Origin: Dichotomicrobium thermohalophilum
Lineage (GTDB): Bacteria > Pseudomonadota > Alphaproteobacteria > Rhizobiales > Rhodomicrobiaceae
Direction: 5' to 3'
Length of the DNA: 64,000 bases
Assembly: GCF_003550175.1 (NCBI RefSeq)
Contig: NZ_QXDF01000001.1
Coordinates: forward strand, 520,501-584,500
Position 1 is the stretch's first letter, and each line of letters begins with the position of its first letter. Positions 25,027-33,536 of this stretch are shown one piece after another. The position numbers and the translations under genes were made by a program. The notes under the pieces were generated by a model, which saw only the letters and a list, made by a program, of their open reading frames with translations, was not told the origin of the DNA and ran no database searches.

Positions 25027-25073
25027 TTCCCCTCCTGCAACTTGACAGGCAGGAGGTTACGCATTTCGTAACC
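25027..25073 (-). promoter_or_regulatory. comM 5' leader with tandem hairpins masking the Shine-Dalgarno
   Basis: On the comM transcript a first dyad, GGTTACG/CGTAACC (25073-25067 and 25061-25055, 5-base loop), abuts a second, CCTCCTGC/GCAGGAGG (written on the minus strand; 25056-25049 and 25038-25031, 10-base loop). The right arm of the second is the ribosome site itself (AGGAGG, four bases before the ATG), so the stem would hide it. The two dyads share two bases. No U-run follows, so this is not a standard terminator for gshB. Confidence 0.5.
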
Positions 25074-25105
25074 AAACTTCAAGAACAATATGCGAACAAA
25101 GCGCG

Positions 25106-26056
25106 CTACACCGGCACCGCGCGTCGCTCCTCGACCCAGTCCCACACCAGCGCGGCGATGTCGGCACCGCCAAACCGCTTCACTTCGCGAATTCCCGTGG
25201 GAGAGGTGACATTGATCTCGGTGAGATAGGGGCCGATCACGTCGATGCCCGCCAGCACGAGCCCGCGGCGCTTCAACTCCGGGCCGATGATCGCGCAGAT
25301 TTCATGCTCGCGCTCGGTCATCTCGGTGGGTTCGGCCCGTCCGCCGATATGCATGTTGGAACGCGTCTCGTCGTCGGCCGGCACGCGGTTGATCGCGCCG
25401 GCCGGCTCGCCGTCCACCAGCAGGATGCGCTTGTCGCCGGCACGGACCTGCGGCAGATACTTCTGGACCAGGAACGGCTCGCGGAAGACGCCCTGAAACA
25501 GCTCGACCAGCGCGCCGAGATTGGTGTCGCCCGCAGCGAGCCGGAACACCGCCGCGCCCCCGTTGCCGTAGAGCGGCTTGAGGATGATGTCCTCATGCTC
25601 GGCACGAAAGCGGCGTACGCTGTCCAGATCGCGGACGATGGCCGTGGGCGGCATCAGTTCCGGATAAGTCATCGTCAGCATCTTCTCCGGCGCGTTGCGG
25701 ACATTGGCCGGGTCGTTCACAACCAGCACATCCGGGACGAGTTGCTCCAGAATGAAGGTCGTCGTGATGTACGCCATGTCGAAAGGCGGGTCCTGCCGCA
25801 GCATGATGACATCGAAGTCGCGCAGGTTGACGCGCTTCTCCTCGGACAGCGTGCAGTGGTCGCCCTCAACATCGCGGACTTCGACCTCGCAGCCGGTCGC
25901 GTACACGTGGCCGTCACCATAAACGAGTCTGTCGGGCGTGTAGTAGAAGAGCGAATGGCCACGCGCCTGTGCTTCAAGCATCATGGCGAAGGTGGAATCG
26001 CCGCGGATGTCGATGCGGTCGATCGGGTCCATCTGGAAGGCGGTCTTCAGCGCCAC
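25106..26056 (-). CDS. gshB: Glutathione synthetase
   Basis: 316-residue ATP-grasp ligase joining gamma-glutamylcysteine and glycine to make glutathione; E. coli GshB is also 316 residues. A GTG start at 26054-26056 is chosen because GGAGA lies 5-6 bases upstream and the protein then begins (M)[16 protein letters not shown] as in the family; an ATG at 26095 would add 13 atypical residues. Motifs: [25 protein letters not shown]-type region, [14 protein letters not shown] (ATP-grasp Lys), [11 protein letters not shown] and the terminal [20 protein letters not shown]. comM lies downstream on the same strand and grxC is in the same area. Confidence 0.96.
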   Translation of the reverse strand: MALKTAFQMDPIDRIDIRGDSTFAMMLEAQARGHSLFYYTPDRLVYGDGHVYATGCEVEVRDVEGDHCTLSEEKRVNLRDFDVIMLRQDPPFDMAYITTTFILEQLVPDVLVVNDPANVRNAPEKMLTMTYPELMPPTAIVRDLDSVRRFRAEHEDIILKPLYGNGGAAVFRLAAGDTNLGALVELFQGVFREPFLVQKYLPQVRAGDKRILLVDGEPAGAINRVPADDETRSNMHIGGRAEPTEMTEREHEICAIIGPELKRRGLVLAGIDVIGPYLTEINVTSPTGIREVKRFGGADIAALVWDWVEERRAVPV

Positions 26057-26173
26057 GGTCTCCTCGTTTTGTCTGCTGACTTTGGCGGCGCGCATGCAGC
26101 CGCGGTTTCGGATCAGCTTTAGACGAAAACGCGCGGGCGGCTCAATGTTTCCGTGTGGCGGGGAGGGGCGCGC

Positions 26174-27118
26174 TTACTGCAAGGCACTCATCTCGGTGCG
26201 GCGCCACCTGCGGGCGGCAGCTTCGGCCTGTGCCCGCTGTTCCTTGGTGAGACCGGCAAGGAAGATGTCGAGCCGGCCGTCGCTAATTCCGCTTTCCCGC
26301 GCCAGCAGGTGCCATTTCGCGGCGGCGATCGGGTCAGCTTTCACCTCCACGCCATAGGCGAGCACGCGGGCCAGCCGGTTCTGCGCCACGGGATTCCCGT
26401 TCTCCGCTGCGGCCTTGAGCATTGCGAGGCCTTTGTCGTGGTCTTTCTCGACGCCGCGGCCCTGGATCAGCATGATGGCATAGTCGAGTTGCGCGTCGGG
26501 CAGCCCGGCCTCGGCGGCCTTGGCGGTCCAGTATGCCGCCTTTTCCGGGTCGGGCGGCACGCCTTCACCGGCCGCGTAGAGGGCGCCCAGATCATATTGC
26601 GCTTGCGGATTGTCCTTCTCGGCGGCCTGCTTGAAGAGGGCGGCGGCACGCTCCAAGTCAAAATCGACACCTTGTCCATTCACGTGGAGGAGGCCGAGAT
26701 TATAGGCGGCGTTGGCATGGCCCTGTTCCGCGGCAAGCTGCAACAGCGCGGCCGCCTGCGGGAGGTTCTGGCCGATGCCGTCTCCGGTCAGGCGCATCAT
26801 GCCGAGCGCAAACTGCGCATCCGGATCGCCGCGCTCCACGCCAGTGGCGTACCACTCCGCGGCCTTGCGTTTGTTCTGCGGCACGCCGAGTCCCTCACTG
26901 TAGATGCGGCCGATGAGGGTGGGGGCCTGTGGCTCCCCGCGTTCGCTGGCCTCCTTCGCCAATTCCAGGGCTTCGAGATAGCGGCCCTCGAAGAACGCGG
27001 CGTAAGCCGGGTCCTCGGTGCTGGCCAGCGCCGCATGAGCGCCGAAGGTCAGGCTCAGCGCAACGCTGAGCGCAGCCGCCGCGCGACGCAGGCCGAAATG
27101 CCTCCCATCCTTGCTCAT
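26174..27118 (-). CDS. Exported Sel1-like repeat protein
   Basis: 314 residues with a signal peptide (Arg-rich start, hydrophobic core, cleavage near AHA-ALA) and about six Sel1-like repeats of 36 residues with the consensus pattern A-x(2)-G-x(2)-Y-x(2)-G-x-G: for example AEQGHANAAYNLGLLHVNGQ, AAEKDNPQAQYDLGALYAAG and AAEAGLPDAQLDYAIMLIQG. These solenoids act as periplasmic protein-binding scaffolds. The ATG overlaps the stop of the upstream ThiE-like gene (ATGA), giving translational coupling in a gap-thiE-sel1 operon. The partner is unknown. Confidence 0.88.
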   Translation of the reverse strand: MSKDGRHFGLRRAAAALSVALSLTFGAHAALASTEDPAYAAFFEGRYLEALELAKEASERGEPQAPTLIGRIYSEGLGVPQNKRKAAEWYATGVERGDPDAQFALGMMRLTGDGIGQNLPQAAALLQLAAEQGHANAAYNLGLLHVNGQGVDFDLERAAALFKQAAEKDNPQAQYDLGALYAAGEGVPPDPEKAAYWTAKAAEAGLPDAQLDYAIMLIQGRGVEKDHDKGLAMLKAAAENGNPVAQNRLARVLAYGVEVKADPIAAAKWHLLARESGISDGRLDIFLAGLTKEQRAQAEAAARRWRRTEMSALQ

Positions 27119-27738
27119 GTGGTTCCCCGCTGCCTTTCGGCGATCATGCTGTTCAGCTGGTCAAGAGCCGCTTCGGGATCCTTGGCGTCCCAGATCAGCG
27201 CCGAGACGCCAATGAAATCCGCGCCTGCGTCGATCAGCGCGGCCGCCTCCTCCCAGCCGCCGCTGTGCCATCCGACAACCGGCGGCTCGCAGACCTCCTG
27301 CCACCAACTGACCAGCTCGGTGACGTCCTGCTTATCGGTCCGACCGGGCTCCGGGCCGAAGGCGACGTAATCCGCGCCGAGCTCACCGAGCACGAGCGCA
27401 TCATGCCGCGACGTCCCGCAGCCCGCGCCGATGATGGCCTCCGCGCCGAGCACCTTTCGGCACGCCGCATAACGCTCTTCATTGGCGGGAATGTGGACGC
27501 CATCTGCGCCTACCTTGCGGCCCAGCTCCGGCGTATCAGCGAGCAGAACGGGCAAGCGCCGAGCGTGAGCGGTGGCCACGACCTCGCGCGCCACCGCTTC
27601 CGGTGGCTCACCTTCGCAGTAGAGCAACAGCGCGGCCACGCTGTCACCGTCCAGCAGCCTGGCGAGGAGGCCAGTGTCCGCATCGGCCGGCATGGCCAGA
27701 TAGATCTGGCAGGGGTGATCCGCTTCGGCCCTTGCCAT
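27115..27738 (-). CDS. ThiE-like (thiamine phosphate synthase family) protein, divergent
   Basis: 207 residues from the ATG at 27738 (MARAEADHPCQIYLAMPADA), eight bases after the gap stop; a longer frame overlaps gap and is disfavoured. It has the TIM-barrel pattern of ThiE: ADGVHIPANEERY resembles DGVHLGQ, GADYVAFGPEPGRTDKQ resembles the VGPVFPT phosphate loop, and ADFIGVSALIWDA sits at the last strand. However, the usual N-terminal substrate-binding signature and the AIGGI strand are replaced (PVVGWHSGG), so catalytic ThiE activity is doubtful. In Rhizobiales a second ThiE-like gene sits after gap-pgk-fba. Family fairly sure, activity unsure. Confidence 0.75.
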   Translation of the reverse strand: MARAEADHPCQIYLAMPADADTGLLARLLDGDSVAALLLYCEGEPPEAVAREVVATAHARRLPVLLADTPELGRKVGADGVHIPANEERYAACRKVLGAEAIIGAGCGTSRHDALVLGELGADYVAFGPEPGRTDKQDVTELVSWWQEVCEPPVVGWHSGGWEEAAALIDAGADFIGVSALIWDAKDPEAALDQLNSMIAERQRGTT

Positions 27739-27746
27739 GCCCGCGA

Positions 27747-28754
27747 TCAGCCGGTTTTCGCCATCGCGATCGCCACGTCGGCCATGCGGTTGGAGAAACC
27801 CCACTCGTTGTCGTACCAGGACAGTACCCGCACCAGCCGGCCATCGACGATCTGCGTCTGGGTCGTGTCGAAGGTCGAGGAATAGGGGTTGTGGTTGAAG
27901 TCGATCGACACGAGCGGTTCGTCCGTCACGGCGAGTATGCCCGCCAGTTCCTGCTCCGCGGCGCGTTTCATTGCGGCGTTTACTTCGTCCACCGTCGTCT
28001 CGCGCGTCGGAATGAATTTCAGGTCGATCATCGAGACGTTCGGCGTCGGCACGCGGATCGCCGTGCCGTCCAGCTTGCCGTCAAGGTCGGGCATGACGAG
28101 CCCGACGGCGCGGGCCGCGCCCGTGGTCGTCGGGATCATCGACACGCCGGCGGCCCGCGCGCGGTGCAGGTCCTTGTGTGGTGCGTCCAGAATGCGCTGG
28201 TCGTTGGTGTAGGCGTGGACCGTGGTCATGAAACCCTGGGAGATCCCGCACATCTCGTGCAGCACCTTGGCCACCGGCGCCAGGCAGTTGGTGGTGCAGG
28301 AGGCGTTCGAGACGATCTTGTGGGCGTCGCCCAGAGCGTTGTGATTCACACCGTAGACGACGGTGATGTCCGCGTCCTTGGCAGGGGCCGATATAAGCAC
28401 TTTCTTCGCGCCGGCCTCCAGATGCTTGCTGGCGCCCTCGCGGTTGGTGAAGATGCCCGTGCACTCCAGCGCAACGTCAACGCCCAGATCGCCCCACGGG
28501 AGCTGCGCCGGATCACGTTCAGCAAACACCTTCATGGGTCCCATGCCGGCGTCCACGGTATCACCTTCGACCTTCACCTCGCCGGGGAAGCGGCCATGCA
28601 CGGAGTCGTACTTCAGCAGATGGGCGTTGGTCTCCGCCGAGGTGATGTCGTTGATCGCGACCACCTCGATATCGGTGCGCCGGGCCTCGATAATCGCCCG
28701 CAAGACATTGCGCCCGATACGTCCGAATCCGTTGATAGCGACCCTGACAGCCAT
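27747..28754 (-). CDS. gap: Type I glyceraldehyde-3-phosphate dehydrogenase
   Basis: 335-residue NAD(P)-dependent enzyme of glycolysis, gluconeogenesis or the Calvin cycle. [20 protein letters not shown] opens the Rossmann fold; the catalytic Cys lies in [30 protein letters not shown] closes the protein. An AGGAGG sits 6-12 bases upstream of the ATG. It leads the operon gap-thiE-like-sel1. In related genomes pgk and fba usually lie between gap and the thiE-like gene, with tkt upstream; none is present here. Confidence 0.97.
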   Translation of the reverse strand: MAVRVAINGFGRIGRNVLRAIIEARRTDIEVVAINDITSAETNAHLLKYDSVHGRFPGEVKVEGDTVDAGMGPMKVFAERDPAQLPWGDLGVDVALECTGIFTNREGASKHLEAGAKKVLISAPAKDADITVVYGVNHNALGDAHKIVSNASCTTNCLAPVAKVLHEMCGISQGFMTTVHAYTNDQRILDAPHKDLHRARAAGVSMIPTTTGAARAVGLVMPDLDGKLDGTAIRVPTPNVSMIDLKFIPTRETTVDEVNAAMKRAAEQELAGILAVTDEPLVSIDFNHNPYSSTFDTTQTQIVDGRLVRVLSWYDNEWGFSNRMADVAIAMAKTG

Positions 28755-29267
28755 GCGCGCCTCCTGAGTTCATCCTGATTTGTGGTGGGGCGTCAGCGCC
28801 TTCCGGCGGTCGAGAGCGTGATGCGCCGGCTCGCCGACCCATGTCCATTCGACACCGTTGTATGTCGGCACACATAAAACGCAAGGAAAAGCCGTTGGGT
28901 TCGCGCGCTGGGGCGGTTCGACGAAAATGCCTGTGCAAGACTGGCAAAGCTGGTTGCGGCGTCCGCCACATGCACCCGGTGATTCGCATTTCGACGCGCC
29001 GGGCCGGGCGAATTCGTTGACGAGCGCCCGGGGTTATCGACATGCGCGCAAAAGTTGCGCTTGTCTGTGTAGTGATGAGCCATCGGAAAAGTGCATCGAA
29101 ATCAATGCTCTGGGCAATCGCTTTGCCGAATGGGAGGCGACGGTTTCGCGGGCCGTGCGGGCCGGGGACGCGCGCTTGACGCCTTTCGAGGGCGGCGCCT
29201 ATGGTGATTGAGGGGCACAGTCGTTAGCGTCTCAAGCGAAAAATGCGGTTCAACGTCGCGGTGTGTG
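28755..29267. other. Long intergenic region between gap and the zapA cluster
   Basis: About 510 bases. Several short frames are open on both strands, the longest from 28858 to 29211 on the plus strand, but it has no ribosome site, no family resemblance and a Ser/Cys/Arg-rich composition typical of chance frames in GC-rich DNA. I see no tRNA-like fold and no strong terminator. The region should contain the promoters of gap and of the zapA cluster. Confidence 0.6.
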
Positions 29268-29567
29268 GTGAGCAAGCCGAGCAAAGCATCAAGTGCGCGT
29301 GGCCAGAGGAATGCGCGGGCAGCGGGGCGCGCAGAAAGCACAGCGGGGGCCAAGGCGTCAGGCGGAACGCGGCGCAAGGCGTCCAGGTCGCGGACCAAGG
29401 CGGAGCTGGAACAGGAACTGGCTGAACTGAAGCAGATCAATGCTGAACTGCGCGAACAGTTACGCCGCGAACAGGAGCGGGCCGAACGGCTCGAACGGAT
29501 CAACCAGCAGGCGGGAGAACGGATCGAAAGCGTGATCGGACGTATCAAGACGCTTCTGGCGTCGTGA
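29268..29567 (+). CDS. Small basic coiled-coil protein upstream of zapA
   Basis: About 99 residues if translation starts at the GTG at 29268 (MSKPSKASSARGQRN); the frame is open from a TTG at 29208, and neither start has a strong ribosome site. The first half is Ala/Ser/Arg/Lys-rich and disordered. The second half is a clear heptad coiled coil (KAELEQELAELKQINAELRE then ERAERLERINQQAGERIESV), ending in IGRIKTLLAS. In other Rhizobiales a short coiled-coil protein (DUF4164) sits directly before zapA; position and C-terminal pattern fit, but similarity is too weak to assign it firmly. Likely co-transcribed with zapA (63-base gap). Confidence 0.6.
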   Translation: MSKPSKASSARGQRNARAAGRAESTAGAKASGGTRRKASRSRTKAELEQELAELKQINAELREQLRREQERAERLERINQQAGERIESVIGRIKTLLAS

Positions 29568-29630
29568 CCCGTCCGGCGTTCTCGGGCAAGTCGGCGTAGG
29601 ATCCGGTCGCCGCCGGAAAGGCAGGCGCTT

Positions 29631-30050
29631 ATGCCTCAGGTGACCCTGACAATCGGCAACAAGACCTATCGCTTGTCCTGCGCGGAGGGCGAGGAGCCGC
29701 GCATTCATGCGCTGGCCTCGCATTTCGCCGCGCGGGTCGACGAGATAGGCGAGCGGTTCCCGCGGATGCCGTCGGACCAGCTCTTCCTCATGGCGGCGCT
29801 GATCGTGACTGACGAACTGTTCGAGGCGCGGGAAGAACTGCAGGGCACGCTCAAGCAGATCGCGCGGCTCGGCAACGCGCTGAACGACAAGTCGGGTGCC
29901 CGCGGGCCGAGCGGTTCAGAGATGGCGCAGATTGTGAAGGATGCCAGCGCACGCCTCAACACGCTGGGCAACGAGAAGCCGGCCCCGCCGAAATCCGGCT
30001 CGCTCGCGGCGGGCGGCGCGAAGCCGGGCGAAGCCGCCGGCGGCGATTGA
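29631..30050 (+). CDS. zapA: Cell division protein ZapA
   Basis: 139-residue FtsZ-associated protein that bundles FtsZ filaments at the division site. The N-terminal globular part (MPQVTLTIGNKTYRLSCAEG, then LASHFAARVDEIGERFPRM) matches ZapA, followed by the helix with DQLFLMAALIVTDELFEARE. The last ~45 residues are Gly/Ala/Pro-rich and disordered. In alphaproteobacteria zapA is normally followed directly by the 6S RNA gene and a 5-formyl-THF cyclo-ligase; here a 3.2-kb restriction-modification gene separates them. Confidence 0.92.
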   Translation: MPQVTLTIGNKTYRLSCAEGEEPRIHALASHFAARVDEIGERFPRMPSDQLFLMAALIVTDELFEAREELQGTLKQIARLGNALNDKSGARGPSGSEMAQIVKDASARLNTLGNEKPAPPKSGSLAAGGAKPGEAAGGD

Positions 30051-30122
30051 ACCCTTCAACTTTTCGGCAAATCTCTGCTATTGGGCTTTGTCTGCGTGGA
30101 GCAACAGCCTGGCTACTGAATC

Positions 30123-33100
30123 ATGTCGATCGTCGCTGATTTCATTGCCGATATTCAAAAGGTTCATGCAACTGGAAAGGCAACGGAGAGTACCTATCGT
30201 CCGGCCTTGCAAAGGCTCTTGGCCTCAGTCTCCCCGGATGTTGCGGCTTTGAACGAGCCAAGACGGGTCGAATGCGGGGCTCCGGACTTCATTATCCAGC
30301 GCGGCGAAATCGTCATTGGCCATGTCGAGGCCAAAGCGCCTGACGTGGACTTGCGCGCCATGAAAGGGGCGAACAAGGAACAGCAGGAGCGCTACCTCAA
30401 GGCGCTGCCCAATCTGATTTATACAAACGGGCTGGACTTCGATTTCTACAGGAACGGAGAACGCATCGCCTCCGTGACGATCGCGGATTACTTGATGGGA
30501 ATCCAGCCGCACCCGGATCAGTTCGAGGCGCTGGAAAACCTGCTGCGAGAGTTCATAGCGCAAAAACCGCAGACCATCACCTCTCCGGAAGTGCTGGCCA
30601 AGATGATGGCTGCCAAGGCAGTGCTGATAAAGGATGTGCTGACGAACGCCCTTCGCGCCGACCGGGATCAAGACACCGAATTGGCGGAACAGTATAACGC
30701 CTTCAAGGAACACCTGATCCACGACATAACGCTGGAGGATTTCGCGGATATCTATGCGGAGACCATCGCCTATGGCATGTTCGCCGCGCGGCTGCATGAC
30801 CCGACGCCGGACACGTTCAGCCGCACCGAGGCGATGGACCTTTTGCCCAAGTCAAACCCTTTCCTGCGCAACCTGTTCAGCTACATCGCCGGGCCGAACC
30901 TCGATGATCGGATCAGATGGATCATCGACGATCTGGCCAAGGTCTTTCAGGCCGCCAATGTCTTCGAGATCATGCAGGGCTTCGGCAAGCTGACCGGTAA
31001 GGACGACCCTTTCCTGCATTTCTACGAGACGTTCCTGGCCGCCTACAACCCGGCCAAGCGCAAGGCACGCGGCGTCTGGTACACGCCCGAGCCGGTGGTG
31101 AATTTCATCGTGCGCGCGGTGGACGATGTGCTGCGGACGGAGTTCGGGCTGGCAGACGGGCTGGCCGACACCTCTAAAGTCATTATCGACTGGGATACTG
31201 GCCAGCGTGAAACAACCAAGAAGGGTGAACTGCGCAAGTCCGGTAAGAACGCGACCGTTAAGCGAGAGGTCCACAAGGTCCAGATTCTCGACCCCGCCAC
31301 CGGCACGGGCACCTTTCTCGCCGAGGTCATCAAGCAGATTGCGCCGCGCGTGAAGGCGACAGCACCGGGGGCTTGGAACCGGTATGTCGAAACCGAGTTG
31401 ATCCCGCGGCTGCACGGCTTCGAGATTCTGATGGCGTCGTATGCCATGTGCCACATGAAGCTGGACATGATCCTGACCGAGATGGGCTATCAGCCCACGG
31501 GCGCGCCGCCGCGTCTGTCAGTCTATCTCACCAATTCGCTGGAAGAGGGCGAGCCGGTAGACCAGACCTTGCCGTTTGCGCAGTGGCTGTCGAACGAGGT
31601 CAAACAGGCCAACACGGTCAAGCGCGACATGCCGATCATGTGCGTAATCGGCAATCCGCCGTATCTGGGCGAAGGCGGCGTATCCGAGGGCTGGATCGGC
31701 AGGCTGATGGAAGATTACAAGAAAGAGCCGGGCGGCGAGCAACCTCTCAATGAGCGCAACTCGAAATGGCTCAATGACCTCTATGTGAAATTCATCCGCA
31801 TGTCCTCGTACCTGATCGAGAAAAACGGCGAGGGCGTGCTGGGCTTCATCACCAATCACGGCTATCTCGACAATCCGACTTTCCGGGGGATGCGCTGGCA
31901 CCTAAGAAAGACCTTTGACCGCATCTGGGTGCTGGATCTGCATGGCAATGCCAAGAAGAAGGAGGTGACGCCTGAGGGCGAGCCGGACAAGAACGTTTTC
32001 GATATTCAGCAGGGCGTGGCGATCATCGTTGCGGTGAAGACAAAGGATGGTCGCGAAGCGCTTGCTGAGGTCATGCACGGCGACCTGTGGGGCGCGCGAG
32101 AGGTCAAATATAAGGCGCTGGAACAGACGAACCTGACAGCGCCACTGTTTTCCGACGTGGAAACCACTGCGCCACACTATGCGTTCGTTAAGCGTAACCT
32201 TGCTATCCAAGCGCTCTACGAGAAAGGCTTCGCAATTCGTAATTTCATGCCCGTTAACGCTGCCGGGGTTGTGACCGCACGGGATCGCTTGACGCTCGAC
32301 GACGACAAGGAACGGTTGTGGAATCGCGTTCAAGATTTTGCTGCTCTTGAACCAGAGGCGGCTCGGGCAAAATATGGGCTGGGGCCAGACGTGCAGGATT
32401 GGAAAGTGGCATGGGCGCAAGAAGACGTCAATCGCAAACTTTCACAGGAGAACATTGTTCCAATTGCCTATCGTCCATTTGACACGCGTTGGACCTACTA
32501 TACTGGGAATTCACGAGGATTTTTGTGCCGTCCCCGCGACGAAGTAATGCGTCACTTAAAACAAGAGAACTTGGCACTTTGTACTAATGGGCAAACCAAG
32601 GACGGTTACGGTGGCTTTACTGTAAAAACAATCGGTGGCCATAAACTTTATGGCGCTTACGACATCAATACATACTTTCCTCTCTACCTCTATCCCGACG
32701 ATCAGGACCTCGACCAGACCCGCCGCGTAAATTTCGACCCGAAGCTCTACAAACGCCTGCAACGGTTGGCAGAGCACCCCAAACACGGCACGCCGGACGA
32801 AGTGCAGGTCTTCGATTACATCTATGGCGTGCTGCACTGCCCCGCTTACCGCGAGACCTATGCGGAGTTCCTGAAAATCGACTTCCCGCGCATCCCCTGG
32901 CCCGCCAGCCCGGACGAATTCTGGGACATCTCGGCCAAGGGCGCGCAACTGCGCAAGCTGCACCTGATGGAGCCGGAGGCGATCGGCGAAACGCCATATC
33001 CCTTCATGGGGGAGGGCGACAACGTCGTGGACAAACCCGCCTTTGCGGACGGCAAGGTCTGGATCAACGCCACCCAGTATTTCGACAACGCGCCGGAAAT

Positions 33101-33293
33101 CTCATGGGGCTTTTACATCGGCGGCTATCAACCGGCGCAGAAATGGCTCAAGGACCGGAAGGGGCGCGCGCTCTCCTTCGACGACATCAAGCACTATCAG
33201 CGCATCCTGAAAATCCTGTCGGAAACCGACCGGATCATGCAGACCATCACCATGACGCTGGAACCGCCGGAAGACGCCACGGAGGAAGAATAA
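30123..33293 (+). CDS. Single-chain restriction-modification enzyme (type IIG/ISP-like N6-adenine methylase with nuclease domain)
   Basis: 1056 residues. The N-terminus holds a probable PD-(D/E)xK nuclease: P54-D55 followed by E69-A-K71 in GHVEAKAPD. The N6-adenine methyltransferase core has motif I DPATGTGTF starting at Asp390 (SAM binding) and motif IV NPPY at 511-514. The last ~350 residues resemble the C-terminal specificity domain of type ISP enzymes (FDPKLYKRL ... VFDYIYGVLHCPAYRETYAEFL ... DFPRIPWP). Unlike true ISP enzymes (about 1500 residues) I find no helicase domain, so it would be a combined cutter/methylase of type IIG architecture. It stands alone, and the stretch 32.1-32.7 kb is visibly more AT-rich than its surroundings: signs of horizontal acquisition. 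Confidence 0.9.
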   Translation: MSIVADFIADIQKVHATGKATESTYRPALQRLLASVSPDVAALNEPRRVECGAPDFIIQRGEIVIGHVEAKAPDVDLRAMKGANKEQQERYLKALPNLIYTNGLDFDFYRNGERIASVTIADYLMGIQPHPDQFEALENLLREFIAQKPQTITSPEVLAKMMAAKAVLIKDVLTNALRADRDQDTELAEQYNAFKEHLIHDITLEDFADIYAETIAYGMFAARLHDPTPDTFSRTEAMDLLPKSNPFLRNLFSYIAGPNLDDRIRWIIDDLAKVFQAANVFEIMQGFGKLTGKDDPFLHFYETFLAAYNPAKRKARGVWYTPEPVVNFIVRAVDDVLRTEFGLADGLADTSKVIIDWDTGQRETTKKGELRKSGKNATVKREVHKVQILDPATGTGTFLAEVIKQIAPRVKATAPGAWNRYVETELIPRLHGFEILMASYAMCHMKLDMILTEMGYQPTGAPPRLSVYLTNSLEEGEPVDQTLPFAQWLSNEVKQANTVKRDMPIMCVIGNPPYLGEGGVSEGWIGRLMEDYKKEPGGEQPLNERNSKWLNDLYVKFIRMSSYLIEKNGEGVLGFITNHGYLDNPTFRGMRWHLRKTFDRIWVLDLHGNAKKKEVTPEGEPDKNVFDIQQGVAIIVAVKTKDGREALAEVMHGDLWGAREVKYKALEQTNLTAPLFSDVETTAPHYAFVKRNLAIQALYEKGFAIRNFMPVNAAGVVTARDRLTLDDDKERLWNRVQDFAALEPEAARAKYGLGPDVQDWKVAWAQEDVNRKLSQENIVPIAYRPFDTRWTYYTGNSRGFLCRPRDEVMRHLKQENLALCTNGQTKDGYGGFTVKTIGGHKLYGAYDINTYFPLYLYPDDQDLDQTRRVNFDPKLYKRLQRLAEHPKHGTPDEVQVFDYIYGVLHCPAYRETYAEFLKIDFPRIPWPASPDEFWDISAKGAQLRKLHLMEPEAIGETPYPFMGEGDNVVDKPAFADGKVWINATQYFDNAPEISWGFYIGGYQPAQKWLKDRKGRALSFDDIKHYQRILKILSETDRIMQTITMTLEPPEDATEEE

Positions 33294-33339
33294 CGCCGCG
33301 CCGCCTTTCGCTCTGGACAATCGGCGCGAACACATCACA

Positions 33340-33495
33340 TTCTCGGTGTGGGGCTGCCGAGCGCGTGAGGGGCTCTGTTTCCCGGGGCCGATACCGATCC
33401 TCAAGGGAGCTGACCCTGCCCGGGGCCGTGGCCTCGGACAATCGGCACCCACCTACTAGTGTAGGGACCCAAGGGATCATTCTCCCCCACGGCTA
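33340..33495 (+). ncRNA. ssrS: 6S RNA (regulator of RNA polymerase)
   Basis: The interval between the restriction-modification gene and fau matches the expected place and sequence style of alphaproteobacterial 6S RNA. Recognisable segments are the GGGGCCGAT...GATCC...AAGGGAGCTGACC block (33383-33413), the CACCCACCTACT...GTAGG block (33447-33464) and CCAAGGGATCATTC. The ends can pair: GTGGGG at 33348-33353 with CCCCAC at 33485-33490; the inner arms pair through CCGGGGCCGAT with ATCGGC. 6S RNA mimics an open promoter and sequesters sigma70 holoenzyme. Ends are approximate (about 10 bases). Synteny zapA-6S-fau supports the call. Confidence 0.75.
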
Positions 33496-33536
33496 CGGCG
33501 GCTCCACTCCCATTTCGCCCGGCGAGGACCGCAGGC

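Noticed and set aside
28858-29211. 117-codon plus-strand frame between gap and the zapA cluster
   Set aside because: No ribosome site, atypical Ser/Cys/Arg composition and no family resemblance; treated as chance.
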